Source: Phycisphaeraceae bacterium
GTDB taxonomy: Bacteria; Planctomycetota; Phycisphaerae; Phycisphaerales; Zrk34
NCBI GenBank assembly: GCA_028282685.1
Contig: JANQHK010000094.1
Span: forward strand, 1-64,000
Direction of reading: 5' to 3'
Length of the DNA: 64,000 bases
Position numbers and translations under genes: made by a program. The notes under the pieces are model-generated. The model saw only the letters and a program-made list of their open reading frames with translations. It was not told the DNA's origin and did not search any database. The number at the start of each line of letters is the position of its first letter. Positions within the stretch are counted from its first letter, which is position 1. Below are positions 54,623 to 63,956 of the stretch, one piece after another.

Positions 54623-55171
54623 TCATTCCGTTTTTGCGGGGTGCAATTTCAAAGATGCGGAGTTGATGCAGTAGCGTTGGCCGGTCGGCGGCGGACCGTC
54701 GTTGAAGACATGGCCGAGATGCCCGCCGCAGCGGGCACAGACGATTTCGGTGCGGATCATGCCGTGGCTGTGGTCGGACTGTTCGTTGATGTGCTTTTCG
54801 ATGGACTGGAAGAAGCTGGGCCAACCGCAACCGGAATGAAACTTGGTTTCGGACTGGAACAGAGGCAGATCACAACCGGCGCAGTGGTAAGTGCCGGACG
54901 TTTGGGTATCGGTGTATTCGCCGGTGAAGGGGCGCTCGGTGCCCTTTTCGCGGAGGATGTGATACTGCAGCTCGGTCAGTTCCGCTTTCCACTGATCATC
55001 GGTTTTGGTCATCGGCTCAAGTGGCTGATCGTTGGCGCTCATGGCAGGTTGGCTCACGGAGGAATGTTCGGGAGGGCAGGCGGTTTGGGTCGAACGATTC
55101 TCGCAGCCGCCGCAAAGCATGCCTATCAGCACAATGGCGGGCAACACGACGCAATCATGCGGAATCTTCAT
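54623..55171 (-). CDS. msrB: Peptide-methionine (R)-S-oxide reductase, lipoprotein form
   Basis: 182 residues. The N-terminus is a lipoprotein signal ([10 protein letters not shown], lipidated Cys), then a Ser/Pro linker of about 25 residues. The MsrB domain begins at about 55: [13 protein letters not shown], two zinc-binding CxxC pairs (CAGC and CARC), [27 protein letters not shown] with the catalytic Cys. It repairs methionine sulfoxide, here in the periplasm or envelope. The domain is otherwise complete. Confidence 0.93.
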   Translation of the reverse strand: MKIPHDCVVLPAIVLIGMLCGGCENRSTQTACPPEHSSVSQPAMSANDQPLEPMTKTDDQWKAELTELQYHILREKGTERPFTGEYTDTQTSGTYHCAGCDLPLFQSETKFHSGCGWPSFFQSIEKHINEQSDHSHGMIRTEIVCARCGGHLGHVFNDGPPPTGQRYCINSASLKLHPAKTE

Positions 55172-55257
55172 GCATACATGGTAGGTTCGTTCGCACGCGC
55201 AATCGAGAGAACACAGACAACTCGGGGGAGATTAACCCTCACCATGAACGGCGGAGC

Positions 55258-58200
55258 TTAACGACGGATCGGGCGGTACTTGTACATGGGCAGGTATCGG
55301 TAATAGACCTGGCAGGTCAGCGTGGCCAATGCGGTGGAGTAGATTCGGCCGCCGCGCTCGCCCCACTTGGACGGCTTGAAATCCCATGATCCGACCAACG
55401 GCCCGCTGGTGTGCTGCATTTGCAGCAGCGTTTGGCGGGTCTGCTGATTCCACTGCCGCCATTCCTTGCCGCCCAGTTGCATCATGGCCAGCGAACCATA
55501 GTACCAGTAATAGAAATTGATCCCTCGCTGTTGGCTCGGCATGTCTTTCAGCAAGTAATCGGCGGCGACCTGACGGCGCTGCGGCGAGATGTCTTCATCG
55601 AGAAGAAGGCGACTGAAGACGGCCTCGGCGGTCATGGGGCGCGTGGGATTATCATTCTGGTAACCGCTGAGGATGTCGTGCTCGTTTTCAGAAACGCGAA
55701 CCAGCCAGCGCATCGCTCCCTCGCGGGTTTCGGCGGGAATCCGCAAGCCGAGTTGTTCGCAGGAGTGCAACGCCATGATCTGCCAGCCGAACACGCTGGT
55801 GTCTCCGGCCTGGTTGGGCTTGTAGCGCCAGCCGCCGGTCGGCTGGTGTTGGGCTTCGATGATGAATTGCGCGCCGCGCAGGGCGGCATCGCGGTAATCC
55901 CGCCGATCGGTCATCACCGCGGCTTCCGCGAGAGCCAGTGTTGCGATCGCATGGCAATACATGCCGTAGCGTTCATCGCGATCGCGCAAATCGCCGTTGG
56001 ATTTCTGTATGTCCATCAGGAAATCCAGCGCTTTGGTGATGGTTTGCTGAAATGGGCCGGTCTTCTCGGGGGTGTGTTCCGAAGCGAGAAAGCATAAAGC
56101 GGCCAGGCCGGTTATGGCGGAGTCGTGATCGCCGCGGCCTTTGCCGGTGGGCGCGGCCTGATTTTCGATGTGGGTCCATCGGCCGTCGTCCTCCTGCAAA
56201 CGCGCCAGAAAACGCAAGGCGCGCTCGACGGCCTGCTCGGAAAGGTGCGTCCCGCCCATCTCCCGGAGTAACCGCTGACGTTGCATGACCGAACGCTGGA
56301 ACAACGACGCGGGGCTGGACAACCGGCTCGGACCGAGGTCGGCCGTGATGGGATACGTCACCAGCGCGGGGACGGCCGGCTCCATCGCAAGCGCCGGATC
56401 GGCCGGCTTCATGACCAACGCATCCGCCCGATGCGGGAGCGGCGCTTCCTCGGCACGCATCGGTTTGAGCATCTGCAAGTCGGGCGTGTTGATCTCCGCG
56501 GCGGCCAACGACTGCTCCGAGCTCGGCAACGGTTGAACGGTATCGGGTGAATCCACCGGATTGCGCGGCGTGGCTGGCGGTTCGGCCTGTTTGACCTGCG
56601 CCAGTTGAGGTACCTGAAGACGCGGGCCGACACTTGACTCCGGCAGGGCCACTTCCCGAGTTTCGATCGGCACATCCAGTCGGGGGGTGACGGCCTGAGC
56701 CAGCAGGATCGATTTTTCGGAAGCACGTGTCGCCGGCGCCTGACCAGGATTCTGTCGGGAGTGTTGCTCGCGTTCGGGCCGGGCGGCCAGAGGTTGGCTG
56801 GGGGTAGCGGGCTCGGTCCGTTGCGGCCATTTGGCCTCGTCGCTGGTAACCGCTGCGACATCGGCGGCGGGCTGGGTCAGGAGCGGCTGCACAGCGGAAA
56901 GATCGGCATCGGGCTTTACGTCTTCGTTGGGCTTGGTGGGGGGACGATCACCGGATGCGCTGGGCAGCAGGGCCAGTCGGCGTGGCTGAGTCGGCTCGAC
57001 GCTGGTCGAGTGCAACCTCGGCCGCGCTTCGGCCAACGGTTGTGCGATCGACGGTGTGGCCCGGGGTTTTGGGGTTTGCACCGCCTGTTCGGAAACGGGC
57101 TCGGCGGCGCGCAGGGGTTTGGTGATCGGCGGGGTCGGCTGAGGCGAAGCAGCGAAGAAATCCAACTCCCGCAATGCCACCGCTTCGATCGAATGCGCCG
57201 GTAATCGGCTGGGAGCTTCGGGTTGAATCACCATCCGCCCTTCGACACGTTGCGTGGGCGGCAGCACGACGGTGGGAATCTGTTCCGGGCGCGTGCGATA
57301 CACGACCACACGTCGCATGCTGGTCGGATTGATCTGCGGCGTTTCGGTGGGCATGTCGGTCAGTGTTTGGCGGGTCTGCAATCGGATTTCAACCTCGCGC
57401 GCGATGTCCAGGTTGACCGCGGTGGTCATGCCGGCATCGGGCGCGACGATTTCAACGATCTGCTGCGAGACCATCACCAGTGACAGCAACACCGAAACCA
57501 CCACGTGCAGCAGCAGCGAGAACAGCATGCACTTCTTCAGCAAATCCAGCCGGCGGTATCCGCCTTCGTGAATGTACAACGCCAGCGCCACCAGCAGCGC
57601 CAATCCACCGGCCAGCGCCCACCAGGCCCACGGAGCCAGAGGGAACGACCGATCCATCGGACGTGCGTAGACCTCGTGCGATTGAGCGCGGTAGAGATCA
57701 AACTGCAAAGGCGCGCCGTCCGGCGCATCGGGCGCAGGCCGATTGGAAGCGAACAGCAGGCTGAACCCTTCGATGGTGAGGCAGGGATCGGTCTCATCGG
57801 TGGGGCTGTTGATTTGCGGTCCGAGGTTTTTCGGCGTTGCGGGCTTGCCGCCGGTCAAGCGAGAGCGATACAGGTCCAGTCGCCCCTGGCCGCCGATACG
57901 ACCGGAGGCGAAATACAGAAAATCATCGGCGGGCGAAAAGCAGGGGCTGCCGTCGAAGGCGGCGCTATTCAGCGTCGCCATGGGCTGTGCGGGTTCGATC
58001 GACCGGTGCCATTTCGGTTTCCCCGGCGGATCGTTCAGCTGTGCCGTGTACAAATCGAAGTTTCGTTCGCTGAGCGATGGCGGTTGTTTTTTCTCACCGG
58101 AGGACACAACGTCCCCGGCCAGGCGATCGGAAGCGAAACAGAGGCGCATCTGATCGGGACTGAGCGCGGGATCGATTTCGTGGCTGGGGCTATTGACTGC

Positions 58201-58716
58201 GGGACCGAGATTGATCGGCGCCGACCACCCCCCCCGCGTACGTTTGCAAGCGTAGAGATCGTACCCCCCCTTCCCACCGGGCCGATCGGAACTGAACAGC
58301 AACCAATTCGCATCGGCCGAAAGGCAAGGCGACCGTTCGTTGTGTTTACTGTTCACCGCGGAAAGCGGAATCGGCGGTGTCCACTTTTCGCCCCGCAGGT
58401 GACTGACGAACAACTCGGCGTTGCCATCCCCGTTGTGACGGGCGAAGTATTGTTCGTTACCGAGTCGACTGACCGCGGGATGGGATTCCTCGGCGTGGGT
58501 ATTGAAGATCGGATCGAGCGGCCGGGGCGGAGCCCAAAGCACCAGGCGCAACTCGGCCCGGGCTTCGGGCATCTCGATAGCGCGATCATCGGTCAGCTGG
58601 TGCGGGCGCGGGCCGAAAAGACTGACCGCCGCCTGCACCAACATGACAATCACCACCGGCGCTGCGATCAGCAGCGAACGCCGCCGCCAGGTCACATTGA
58701 ATCGCTTCGATGCCAT
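55258..58716 (-). CDS. Giant PD40-repeat / alpha-toroid membrane protein
   Basis: 1152 residues. A membrane helix lies at about 14-33. Residues about 85-350 hold PD40-type beta-propeller units (LLFSSDRPGGKGGYDLY, RLCFASDRLAG, LYFASGRIGGQGRLDLY, LLFASNRPAP). Two more membrane helices lie near 370-430. A long Pro/Ala-rich region (about 480-830) is probably disordered. The last 320 residues form an alpha/alpha toroid related to squalene-cyclase/prenyltransferase folds (ITGLAALCFLASEH, QPTGGWRYKPNQAGDTSVFG). The first gene of the unit is the TPR gene and this is the last; exbD ends 11 bp upstream. Mechanical work powered by ExbBD is inferred. Confidence 0.83.
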   Translation of the reverse strand: MASKRFNVTWRRRSLLIAAPVVIVMLVQAAVSLFGPRPHQLTDDRAIEMPEARAELRLVLWAPPRPLDPIFNTHAEESHPAVSRLGNEQYFARHNGDGNAELFVSHLRGEKWTPPIPLSAVNSKHNERSPCLSADANWLLFSSDRPGGKGGYDLYACKRTRGGWSAPINLGPAVNSPSHEIDPALSPDQMRLCFASDRLAGDVVSSGEKKQPPSLSERNFDLYTAQLNDPPGKPKWHRSIEPAQPMATLNSAAFDGSPCFSPADDFLYFASGRIGGQGRLDLYRSRLTGGKPATPKNLGPQINSPTDETDPCLTIEGFSLLFASNRPAPDAPDGAPLQFDLYRAQSHEVYARPMDRSFPLAPWAWWALAGGLALLVALALYIHEGGYRRLDLLKKCMLFSLLLHVVVSVLLSLVMVSQQIVEIVAPDAGMTTAVNLDIAREVEIRLQTRQTLTDMPTETPQINPTSMRRVVVYRTRPEQIPTVVLPPTQRVEGRMVIQPEAPSRLPAHSIEAVALRELDFFAASPQPTPPITKPLRAAEPVSEQAVQTPKPRATPSIAQPLAEARPRLHSTSVEPTQPRRLALLPSASGDRPPTKPNEDVKPDADLSAVQPLLTQPAADVAAVTSDEAKWPQRTEPATPSQPLAARPEREQHSRQNPGQAPATRASEKSILLAQAVTPRLDVPIETREVALPESSVGPRLQVPQLAQVKQAEPPATPRNPVDSPDTVQPLPSSEQSLAAAEINTPDLQMLKPMRAEEAPLPHRADALVMKPADPALAMEPAVPALVTYPITADLGPSRLSSPASLFQRSVMQRQRLLREMGGTHLSEQAVERALRFLARLQEDDGRWTHIENQAAPTGKGRGDHDSAITGLAALCFLASEHTPEKTGPFQQTITKALDFLMDIQKSNGDLRDRDERYGMYCHAIATLALAEAAVMTDRRDYRDAALRGAQFIIEAQHQPTGGWRYKPNQAGDTSVFGWQIMALHSCEQLGLRIPAETREGAMRWLVRVSENEHDILSGYQNDNPTRPMTAEAVFSRLLLDEDISPQRRQVAADYLLKDMPSQQRGINFYYWYYGSLAMMQLGGKEWRQWNQQTRQTLLQMQHTSGPLVGSWDFKPSKWGERGGRIYSTALATLTCQVYYRYLPMYKYRPIRR

Positions 58717-58727
58717 GGTGCGGGACT

Positions 58728-59162
58728 CTAACGGACGCTCTGGGCGACGGGTTTCTCGAGGATGTAGCCGATCTTGACTTCACCGACACCGGCCTTGCGG
58801 CAAAGACCGGCCACGCCGGCGAAATATTTATGGATGCTGCGCTCATCGGCGCGGATGAGCACCTCGCGCTGGGGGGCATCGGTCACGACGCGGCGCAACA
58901 AGGATTCGAGACCGGCCGAATCGTAGGTCCGGCCCGCCACGCGCAACGCGCCATCGGAACGGATGTTGATGATCAGTTGCCGGGGCGTGGCCGACAACGG
59001 CTCCACGCTCGATGTGCCGGGCAGTTGCACAGCGATCTCCCGCTCTTCCTGCGCGATCGTCGTCGCCACCAGGAAAAAAATCAGAAGCAGAAAGACCATG
59101 TCGATCAACGGCATGAGGTTGACCGCGGCTTCTTCGTCGGCTTGTTCGATCTTGATGCGCAT
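58728..59162 (-). CDS. exbD: ExbD/TolR biopolymer transport protein
   Basis: 144 residues from the ATG at 59162; an earlier in-frame start would overlap exbB. One membrane helix with the essential Asp follows the N-terminus (VNLMPLIDMVFLLLIFFLVA), then the periplasmic ExbD domain (REIAVQLPG, VLIRADERSIHKYFAG, VGEVKIGYI). It converts proton flow into motion with ExbB. It starts 4 bp after the exbB stop and lies 11 bp before the giant gene. Confidence 0.92.
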   Translation of the reverse strand: MRIKIEQADEEAAVNLMPLIDMVFLLLIFFLVATTIAQEEREIAVQLPGTSSVEPLSATPRQLIINIRSDGALRVAGRTYDSAGLESLLRRVVTDAPQREVLIRADERSIHKYFAGVAGLCRKAGVGEVKIGYILEKPVAQSVR

Positions 59163-59166
59163 CGGA

Positions 59167-59988
59167 TCAGGCCGCCGCCCCGCCCCGCTTGGCGCGGGCG
59201 ATGGAGTGTTCAACAAAGTCGACCGACATATCGTTCATTTTACTGACGATGTGCTCGATCTTGCCCATGAAATAAAAGTAGGCCACCAGCACGGGGATGG
59301 CCACGCACAATCCGGCGAAGGTGGTGACCAGTGCTTCGTAGATGCCGGTGGCCAGGTGTTCGGCCGAACCCAGGCCCTTGGTGGAAGCGACCTGGAATGC
59401 TTCGATCATGCCCCAGACGGTGCCGAGCAGGCCGAGCATCGGAGCCACCGCCGCCACCCCGTAAAGCATGCGCAGGTTGCGGCGCAGCTTGGCCACCTCG
59501 TTGGCGCCGGCGTCTTCGATGGCTTGCTCGATCGAGGATTCATCGCGGTCGGACTTGCGGATGCCCGCCGCCGCCACGCGTGCAATCGGACAGTCGTGTT
59601 GATGGCAGTATTCCAGGGCGGCATCGCGATCTTCGTGGGCATCGGTGAAGATGAATTTCAACTCCTTCATGAACTGGCCCGGCGTCACCACGCCGTGGCG
59701 CAACGCCAATGCCCGCTCGATAATGATCGCCAGGCCCAGCAGCGAGCAGGCGCCGATGGGCACCATGAACCAGCGCCCTTTCATCAACAGCTCCAGCAAA
59801 CTCATCCGTTTGGCCGGCTCCTTGGCCGTATTGCTCTCTGCGGCTTGCGTCGCTTCGACATCGGGCGGCTGTGGCGCAATTTCCTGCGCCCGGGCTGGCT
59901 GGAGGATCGCCGCGGCCCCAAACAGCGCCACGAGGATGCAAAATCTCAGGGACATGCGACGTATGAAATGCGGGTTCAGGCCGGGCAT
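59167..59988 (-). CDS. exbB: ExbB/TolQ/MotA-type proton channel
   Basis: 273 residues. AAGGAGG eight bases before the ATG at 59988 fixes the start. A signal peptide (LVALFGAAAILQPARA) and a 30-residue linker are followed by three membrane helices of the MotA/ExbB family: WFMVPIGACSLLGLAIIIERA, VAAVAPMLGLLGTVWGMIEAF, and YEALVTTFAGLCVAIPVLVA. It forms the proton channel with ExbD. The extra secreted N-terminus is common in planctomycete ExbB. Confidence 0.92.
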   Translation of the reverse strand: MPGLNPHFIRRMSLRFCILVALFGAAAILQPARAQEIAPQPPDVEATQAAESNTAKEPAKRMSLLELLMKGRWFMVPIGACSLLGLAIIIERALALRHGVVTPGQFMKELKFIFTDAHEDRDAALEYCHQHDCPIARVAAAGIRKSDRDESSIEQAIEDAGANEVAKLRRNLRMLYGVAAVAPMLGLLGTVWGMIEAFQVASTKGLGSAEHLATGIYEALVTTFAGLCVAIPVLVAYFYFMGKIEHIVSKMNDMSVDFVEHSIARAKRGGAAA

Positions 59989-60051
59989 GGCCGTCGCCTC
60001 CTTCGTGTGGGGTTTCGTATCAGCAAAGACGACGTTGCAGACGGATATCGC

Positions 60052-63000
60052 TCACGGTTTCATTTGCTCCAACGCCTTCTTTGCCAGGTCGGCCACGGAC
60101 TCATCCTCGTACTTGTTCACGCACTGCCGGAACTGGGCCTTGGCCTTATCGGGTTGATCGATTTGCTGGAAGGCCCGGCCCGCTTCGTACAGTGCCTTGG
60201 CCGACCATTCCGGATAGTCGTAGACGATATCGACCTTGAGCAACTCGCGGGCGGCCCGCTCGTAAGCGCCCTCGGCGAAGTACGTTTCGCCGATCTGGAA
60301 CTGGGACCGGGCGGTCGTGGGGCCGTTGTGATGCTCGACCACCTTGGCGTACCACTGTCGCGCCGGGTCGTATTGCTTGAGGTTTTCCAGCGCCCAGCCG
60401 ATTCCGAACTGCGCCAGGAACCGGTAGGTGCTGTCCTGGAAGCGGCTGAGAAACTGCTCGTAAGTTGCCTTCGATTGATCGTACCATCCGGCGGCGGCCT
60501 GGACCTCACCCAGCTTGAGCATGGCCAAAGGAACCCATTCGTGCTTGCCGTACCGGGAAATGATCCGCTGGAATTGGGCCACGGCCTGGTCGTACTGGCC
60601 GGACGAGGCGTGTGCCTGGCCGACCTCGTAGATCGCCGAGACCTTGAGATCGGCGTCGTCGCTGGCTTCGATGAACCGGGTGAAGTGTTCTATCACCCGG
60701 TCCGGCTGCTCCAGCCGCACGCAGCACCAACCCATCTTGAACAGACTGCGCGTCCTCAACGTTTCATCGATGCCATCGCAGGCGAGCACCTGCTTCAGCA
60801 GCTTTGCCGCCTCGGCGAACTTGTGCTTGTCGTAGAGCAAGTCGGCCAATTCGGTGCGCGTGGTCATCGCCAGCGCGCTGTCGGAGTAGTCGGCCAACAA
60901 TCGACGGTAGGAGGCAATCGCCCGGTCTTCCTTCTTGAGCGTACGCTGCACCCAGGCCAGTTCGTAGAGCACGTTGTCGTTCACGGTTCCGCGGTCGTCG
61001 GCCAGCGGTTTGAGAATCGCCATCGCCTGCTCGGGCTGATTCATGCGGCTGTGGCAGAAACCCATCAGATATTTCGCCTGCGGAATGCGTTCGGAGTTTT
61101 TGTGCTTGACGATGTACTGTTGCAGCAGTTTGAGCGCGCGATCGTTTTTCCCGGCCAGGCGAAAGCACTCCGCCTGGAAATACGCCGCTTCGGACGCCTG
61201 CTCGTGACCGCCGTAACGCCGGACCGCCTGACCGAACAGGTTGGCGGCCTTCTCATGCTCCCCGGCGTCCATGGCTATGCACGCCAGCACGTAAAGCGCC
61301 GGCGCCCGCAAGTCCGGCGCCACCGCCTGCTCGCTGACCTGTTTGAGCAATGGCTCGGCCTGACTGTGCTTATCGCGGTTGTAAAAAAGCTGGCCCAACT
61401 CGTACCGGCCGCGAACCACCCACGGCTGTTTCGGATTGCCGCCGACCAATTCCTGGAACACCCCGATGGCCTGATCGGGCTGTCCGTTGCGCAGATGCGC
61501 CAGCCCCAGCTTGTACCGGGCCTCTTCGGTCTTCTGGTTCGACACGGCCAGGTAACGGCTGAGTGTTTCTACGGCCTCGGCATTTTGGCCGATCTGCAAT
61601 TGCGCATCGCCCAGCAAAAACACGCCGCGCTGAAGGTTGACCTCGTTCTCCAGTTGCTTGTCCGCGAGCATGGGTCGGAGCACCTCAACGGCGCGCCGGT
61701 AATTTTTCTGGAAGTAGGCACACCGACTGAGCTGGAGCGAGAGCCGCCACTGCCGCGCCAAATCCTTCTCCACGCGCATCGCATCGACGATCGCCTTGGA
61801 TGCCTGATCGTAACGCCCAAGAAGGAACAGGTTCTCGGCGCGCAGCTCCACCACCCCGAACTCCGGCTTGGTCGTCTGTTTGAGAATCCGCTCGCAAAGC
61901 TCCAACGAACGCTCGTACTGCCCCAGCTTGTGCAGGCAGAAAGCGCGGTGGTAGCGGGCTTCAAGGACATGCGCATCGTTGGGGAATCGCTCGATGAACC
62001 GGTCGAACCGATCGGCGGCCTGCTGGTATTCCTTGAGCGCCAGGGTGCATCTGGCGTAGTCGTACAGAATGTCGTTGAGATTGGCCGGGGCGTGCTTTTT
62101 TTGAATCAGTTCGTTGAGCTTGTCGCGTGCGGCCTTGTATTGTCTGTCCGAAATATCGCACTGGGCGAGATAATAACGGGCCATGTCCGCGCGGGCTTTA
62201 TCGTGTTGCACGACGTTGGCAAACGTTTTTCGCGCCTTGTCCATCCGGCCGGCGCCAAATTGCACCAGGCCCAGATCCAGGCGAGCCGCGTCGGCGTAAC
62301 GGCTGCCCGAATATTCCCGGATCACCTTATTGAACGCATGGATGGCCTTGTCGTGTTGTTGCCAGAGGTTGTACGCCACGCCCATCGAATACCATCCGAC
62401 GGCCTGCCGCGCTTTGGGGCCCTGCTCCACGATTCGCCGGTATTGATTGATCGCCTGTTCGTACTCGCCCATCTGCTCGTAGCACTGTCCGATCAGCAGC
62501 AAGGCGTCAAAACGCTGGGGATAATCCGCGTGCTCACCGAGCAGCGTGTTGAGCGTGGCCACGGCATCGGCCGGCTGGTTCAACGCCTGTTGGCATCTCG
62601 CCATCAGGTACTGCACCTGGGCAGTGCGCGCGCTATCGGCACGGTTCAAAAGAAATTGCGAGCAGGCCTGCATCGCCTCCGCATACCGATTGAGCAAGTA
62701 CAACACCTGCGCGCGGTTGATCTCGGCAACCTCGACGTGCCGGCTTTGCGGAAACTGCTTGAGCAGTTGGTTGAACACGCCCAGGGCTTTCTCGTTCCGC
62801 CCCGATGTCAGGTACGAATGGCCCAGCACCGTCATCGCCTCATCGCGCTTGTCGAAACGGTTGTCCTGGAGCACCTTTTCAAACAGCGGGATGGCCTTGT
62901 CGTACTCGCGCAGACGATATCGACAGACGGCATAGGCATAGCGGGCATCGGTCGCCTTGGCGTGCTTCGGATACGTCTTGAGAAATTCCTCGTACTCCTC

Positions 63001-63174
63001 ACACGCCAGCTTGTACAGCCCGCGCTGGTACAGTCCGTTCGCGGCCATCAACTTCTTGCCGGCGGCATCGACGGTGCGCCCGTCGTTGTTTTGCGCCAGA
63101 ACCATGGCGCCGGGGATCAGCGCCAGAACCAATACCGCGGCCAGCCGTATCCATCCGTGTCGCATGTGGTTCAT
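60052..63174 (-). CDS. Large secreted TPR protein, upstream of exbB
   Basis: About 1040 residues from the ATG at 63174; GAGG seven bases before supports it. A signal peptide (LAAVLVLALIPGAMVLAQ) leads into more than twenty TPR units with regular W/Y and P spacing (ACEEYEEFLKTYPKHA, AIPLFEKVLQDNRF, QAINQYRRIVEQGPKAR). It resembles the BamD/YbgF-type TPRs of Tol-linked proteins. It starts the apparent unit with exbB (63 bp later), exbD and the giant protein. It is periplasmic; a coupling role is inferred. Confidence 0.82.
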   Translation of the reverse strand: MNHMRHGWIRLAAVLVLALIPGAMVLAQNNDGRTVDAAGKKLMAANGLYQRGLYKLACEEYEEFLKTYPKHAKATDARYAYAVCRYRLREYDKAIPLFEKVLQDNRFDKRDEAMTVLGHSYLTSGRNEKALGVFNQLLKQFPQSRHVEVAEINRAQVLYLLNRYAEAMQACSQFLLNRADSARTAQVQYLMARCQQALNQPADAVATLNTLLGEHADYPQRFDALLLIGQCYEQMGEYEQAINQYRRIVEQGPKARQAVGWYSMGVAYNLWQQHDKAIHAFNKVIREYSGSRYADAARLDLGLVQFGAGRMDKARKTFANVVQHDKARADMARYYLAQCDISDRQYKAARDKLNELIQKKHAPANLNDILYDYARCTLALKEYQQAADRFDRFIERFPNDAHVLEARYHRAFCLHKLGQYERSLELCERILKQTTKPEFGVVELRAENLFLLGRYDQASKAIVDAMRVEKDLARQWRLSLQLSRCAYFQKNYRRAVEVLRPMLADKQLENEVNLQRGVFLLGDAQLQIGQNAEAVETLSRYLAVSNQKTEEARYKLGLAHLRNGQPDQAIGVFQELVGGNPKQPWVVRGRYELGQLFYNRDKHSQAEPLLKQVSEQAVAPDLRAPALYVLACIAMDAGEHEKAANLFGQAVRRYGGHEQASEAAYFQAECFRLAGKNDRALKLLQQYIVKHKNSERIPQAKYLMGFCHSRMNQPEQAMAILKPLADDRGTVNDNVLYELAWVQRTLKKEDRAIASYRRLLADYSDSALAMTTRTELADLLYDKHKFAEAAKLLKQVLACDGIDETLRTRSLFKMGWCCVRLEQPDRVIEHFTRFIEASDDADLKVSAIYEVGQAHASSGQYDQAVAQFQRIISRYGKHEWVPLAMLKLGEVQAAAGWYDQSKATYEQFLSRFQDSTYRFLAQFGIGWALENLKQYDPARQWYAKVVEHHNGPTTARSQFQIGETYFAEGAYERAARELLKVDIVYDYPEWSAKALYEAGRAFQQIDQPDKAKAQFRQCVNKYEDESVADLAKKALEQMKP

Positions 63175-63306
63175 GGTTACCCTCAAGCTCGTGCTACTCA
63201 TCTCTTTGAGAATAGACGCCAAGCGGTGGTCAATCCTGCCGACATTGACCAAACATCTTCTGTTTCCATACCGGCACCCCCTCGGGGGGTAAAAACACCG
63301 CTGCTT

Positions 63307-63942
63307 TCAGCCCTTGGCGGAGCGCGCCAAGGCCACGGCCTCGGCGGTCAGACGCGTAATTTCGTCGAAGCGTTGATCGCGCAACAGGTGGTGCGCCACC
63401 ATCCAACTGCCCCCGCAGGCAATGACGCCTGACAGCGCCAGGTAGCCGGCCAAGGTGTCTTGTCGGATGCCGCCGGTCGGAATGAACTGTACGCCAGCGA
63501 ACGGCGCGGCAATGGCCTTCAATGCTTCCACGCCCCCGAACGCTTCAGCCGGGAAGTATTTCATGACCTCCACGTCCATCGCCAGCGCGGCGGCGATATC
63601 GGTCGGTGTCGCCACGCCCGGGGCGATCGGCATGCGCTTGTCCTGGCAGAACTCGACCACCGCGGCGTCGAAGCCCGGCGTGACGATGAACTGCGCGCCC
63701 AGATCGATCACACGCCGCGCCTGCTCGATCGTCAGCACCGTACCCGCTCCGACCAGCAGGTCTCCGCGGTCGCAGAGCGTCTTGATCGTATCCATTGCTG
63801 CGTCAGTCCGGCAGGTGACCTCGAGGATCGGCAATCCACCGGCCAGCACCGCATCGCCGACGGGCATGGCATCCGCCGCGTTGTCAATCACCATGATGGG
63901 TACGAGCCGATGCTCGGTAATCGTCGCAATCGCTTCGTCCAT
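63307..63942 (-). CDS. eda: KDPG/KHG aldolase
   Basis: 211 residues. It cleaves 2-keto-3-deoxy-6-phosphogluconate to pyruvate and glyceraldehyde-3-phosphate (Entner-Doudoroff route), or a related substrate. The family shows GLPILEVTCRTDAAM, VGAGTVLTIEQARR, FIVTPGFD and EVMKYFPAEAFGG, where the Lys forms the Schiff base. The gene lies 14 bp after an SDR whose tail ends at 63957, suggesting a sugar-acid catabolic unit. Confidence 0.9.
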   Translation of the reverse strand: MDEAIATITEHRLVPIMVIDNAADAMPVGDAVLAGGLPILEVTCRTDAAMDTIKTLCDRGDLLVGAGTVLTIEQARRVIDLGAQFIVTPGFDAAVVEFCQDKRMPIAPGVATPTDIAAALAMDVEVMKYFPAEAFGGVEALKAIAAPFAGVQFIPTGGIRQDTLAGYLALSGVIACGGSWMVAHHLLRDQRFDEITRLTAEAVALARSAKG

Positions 63943-63956
63943 GGTTCGGGTTCCCG

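Noticed and set aside
58963-63432. A plus-strand frame open for 1489 codons, antisense to the TPR/exbBD unit
   Set aside because: Its translation has no recognisable domain and consists of Leu/Arg/Gly/His-rich shadow sequence. The minus-strand genes have clear families and ribosome sites.
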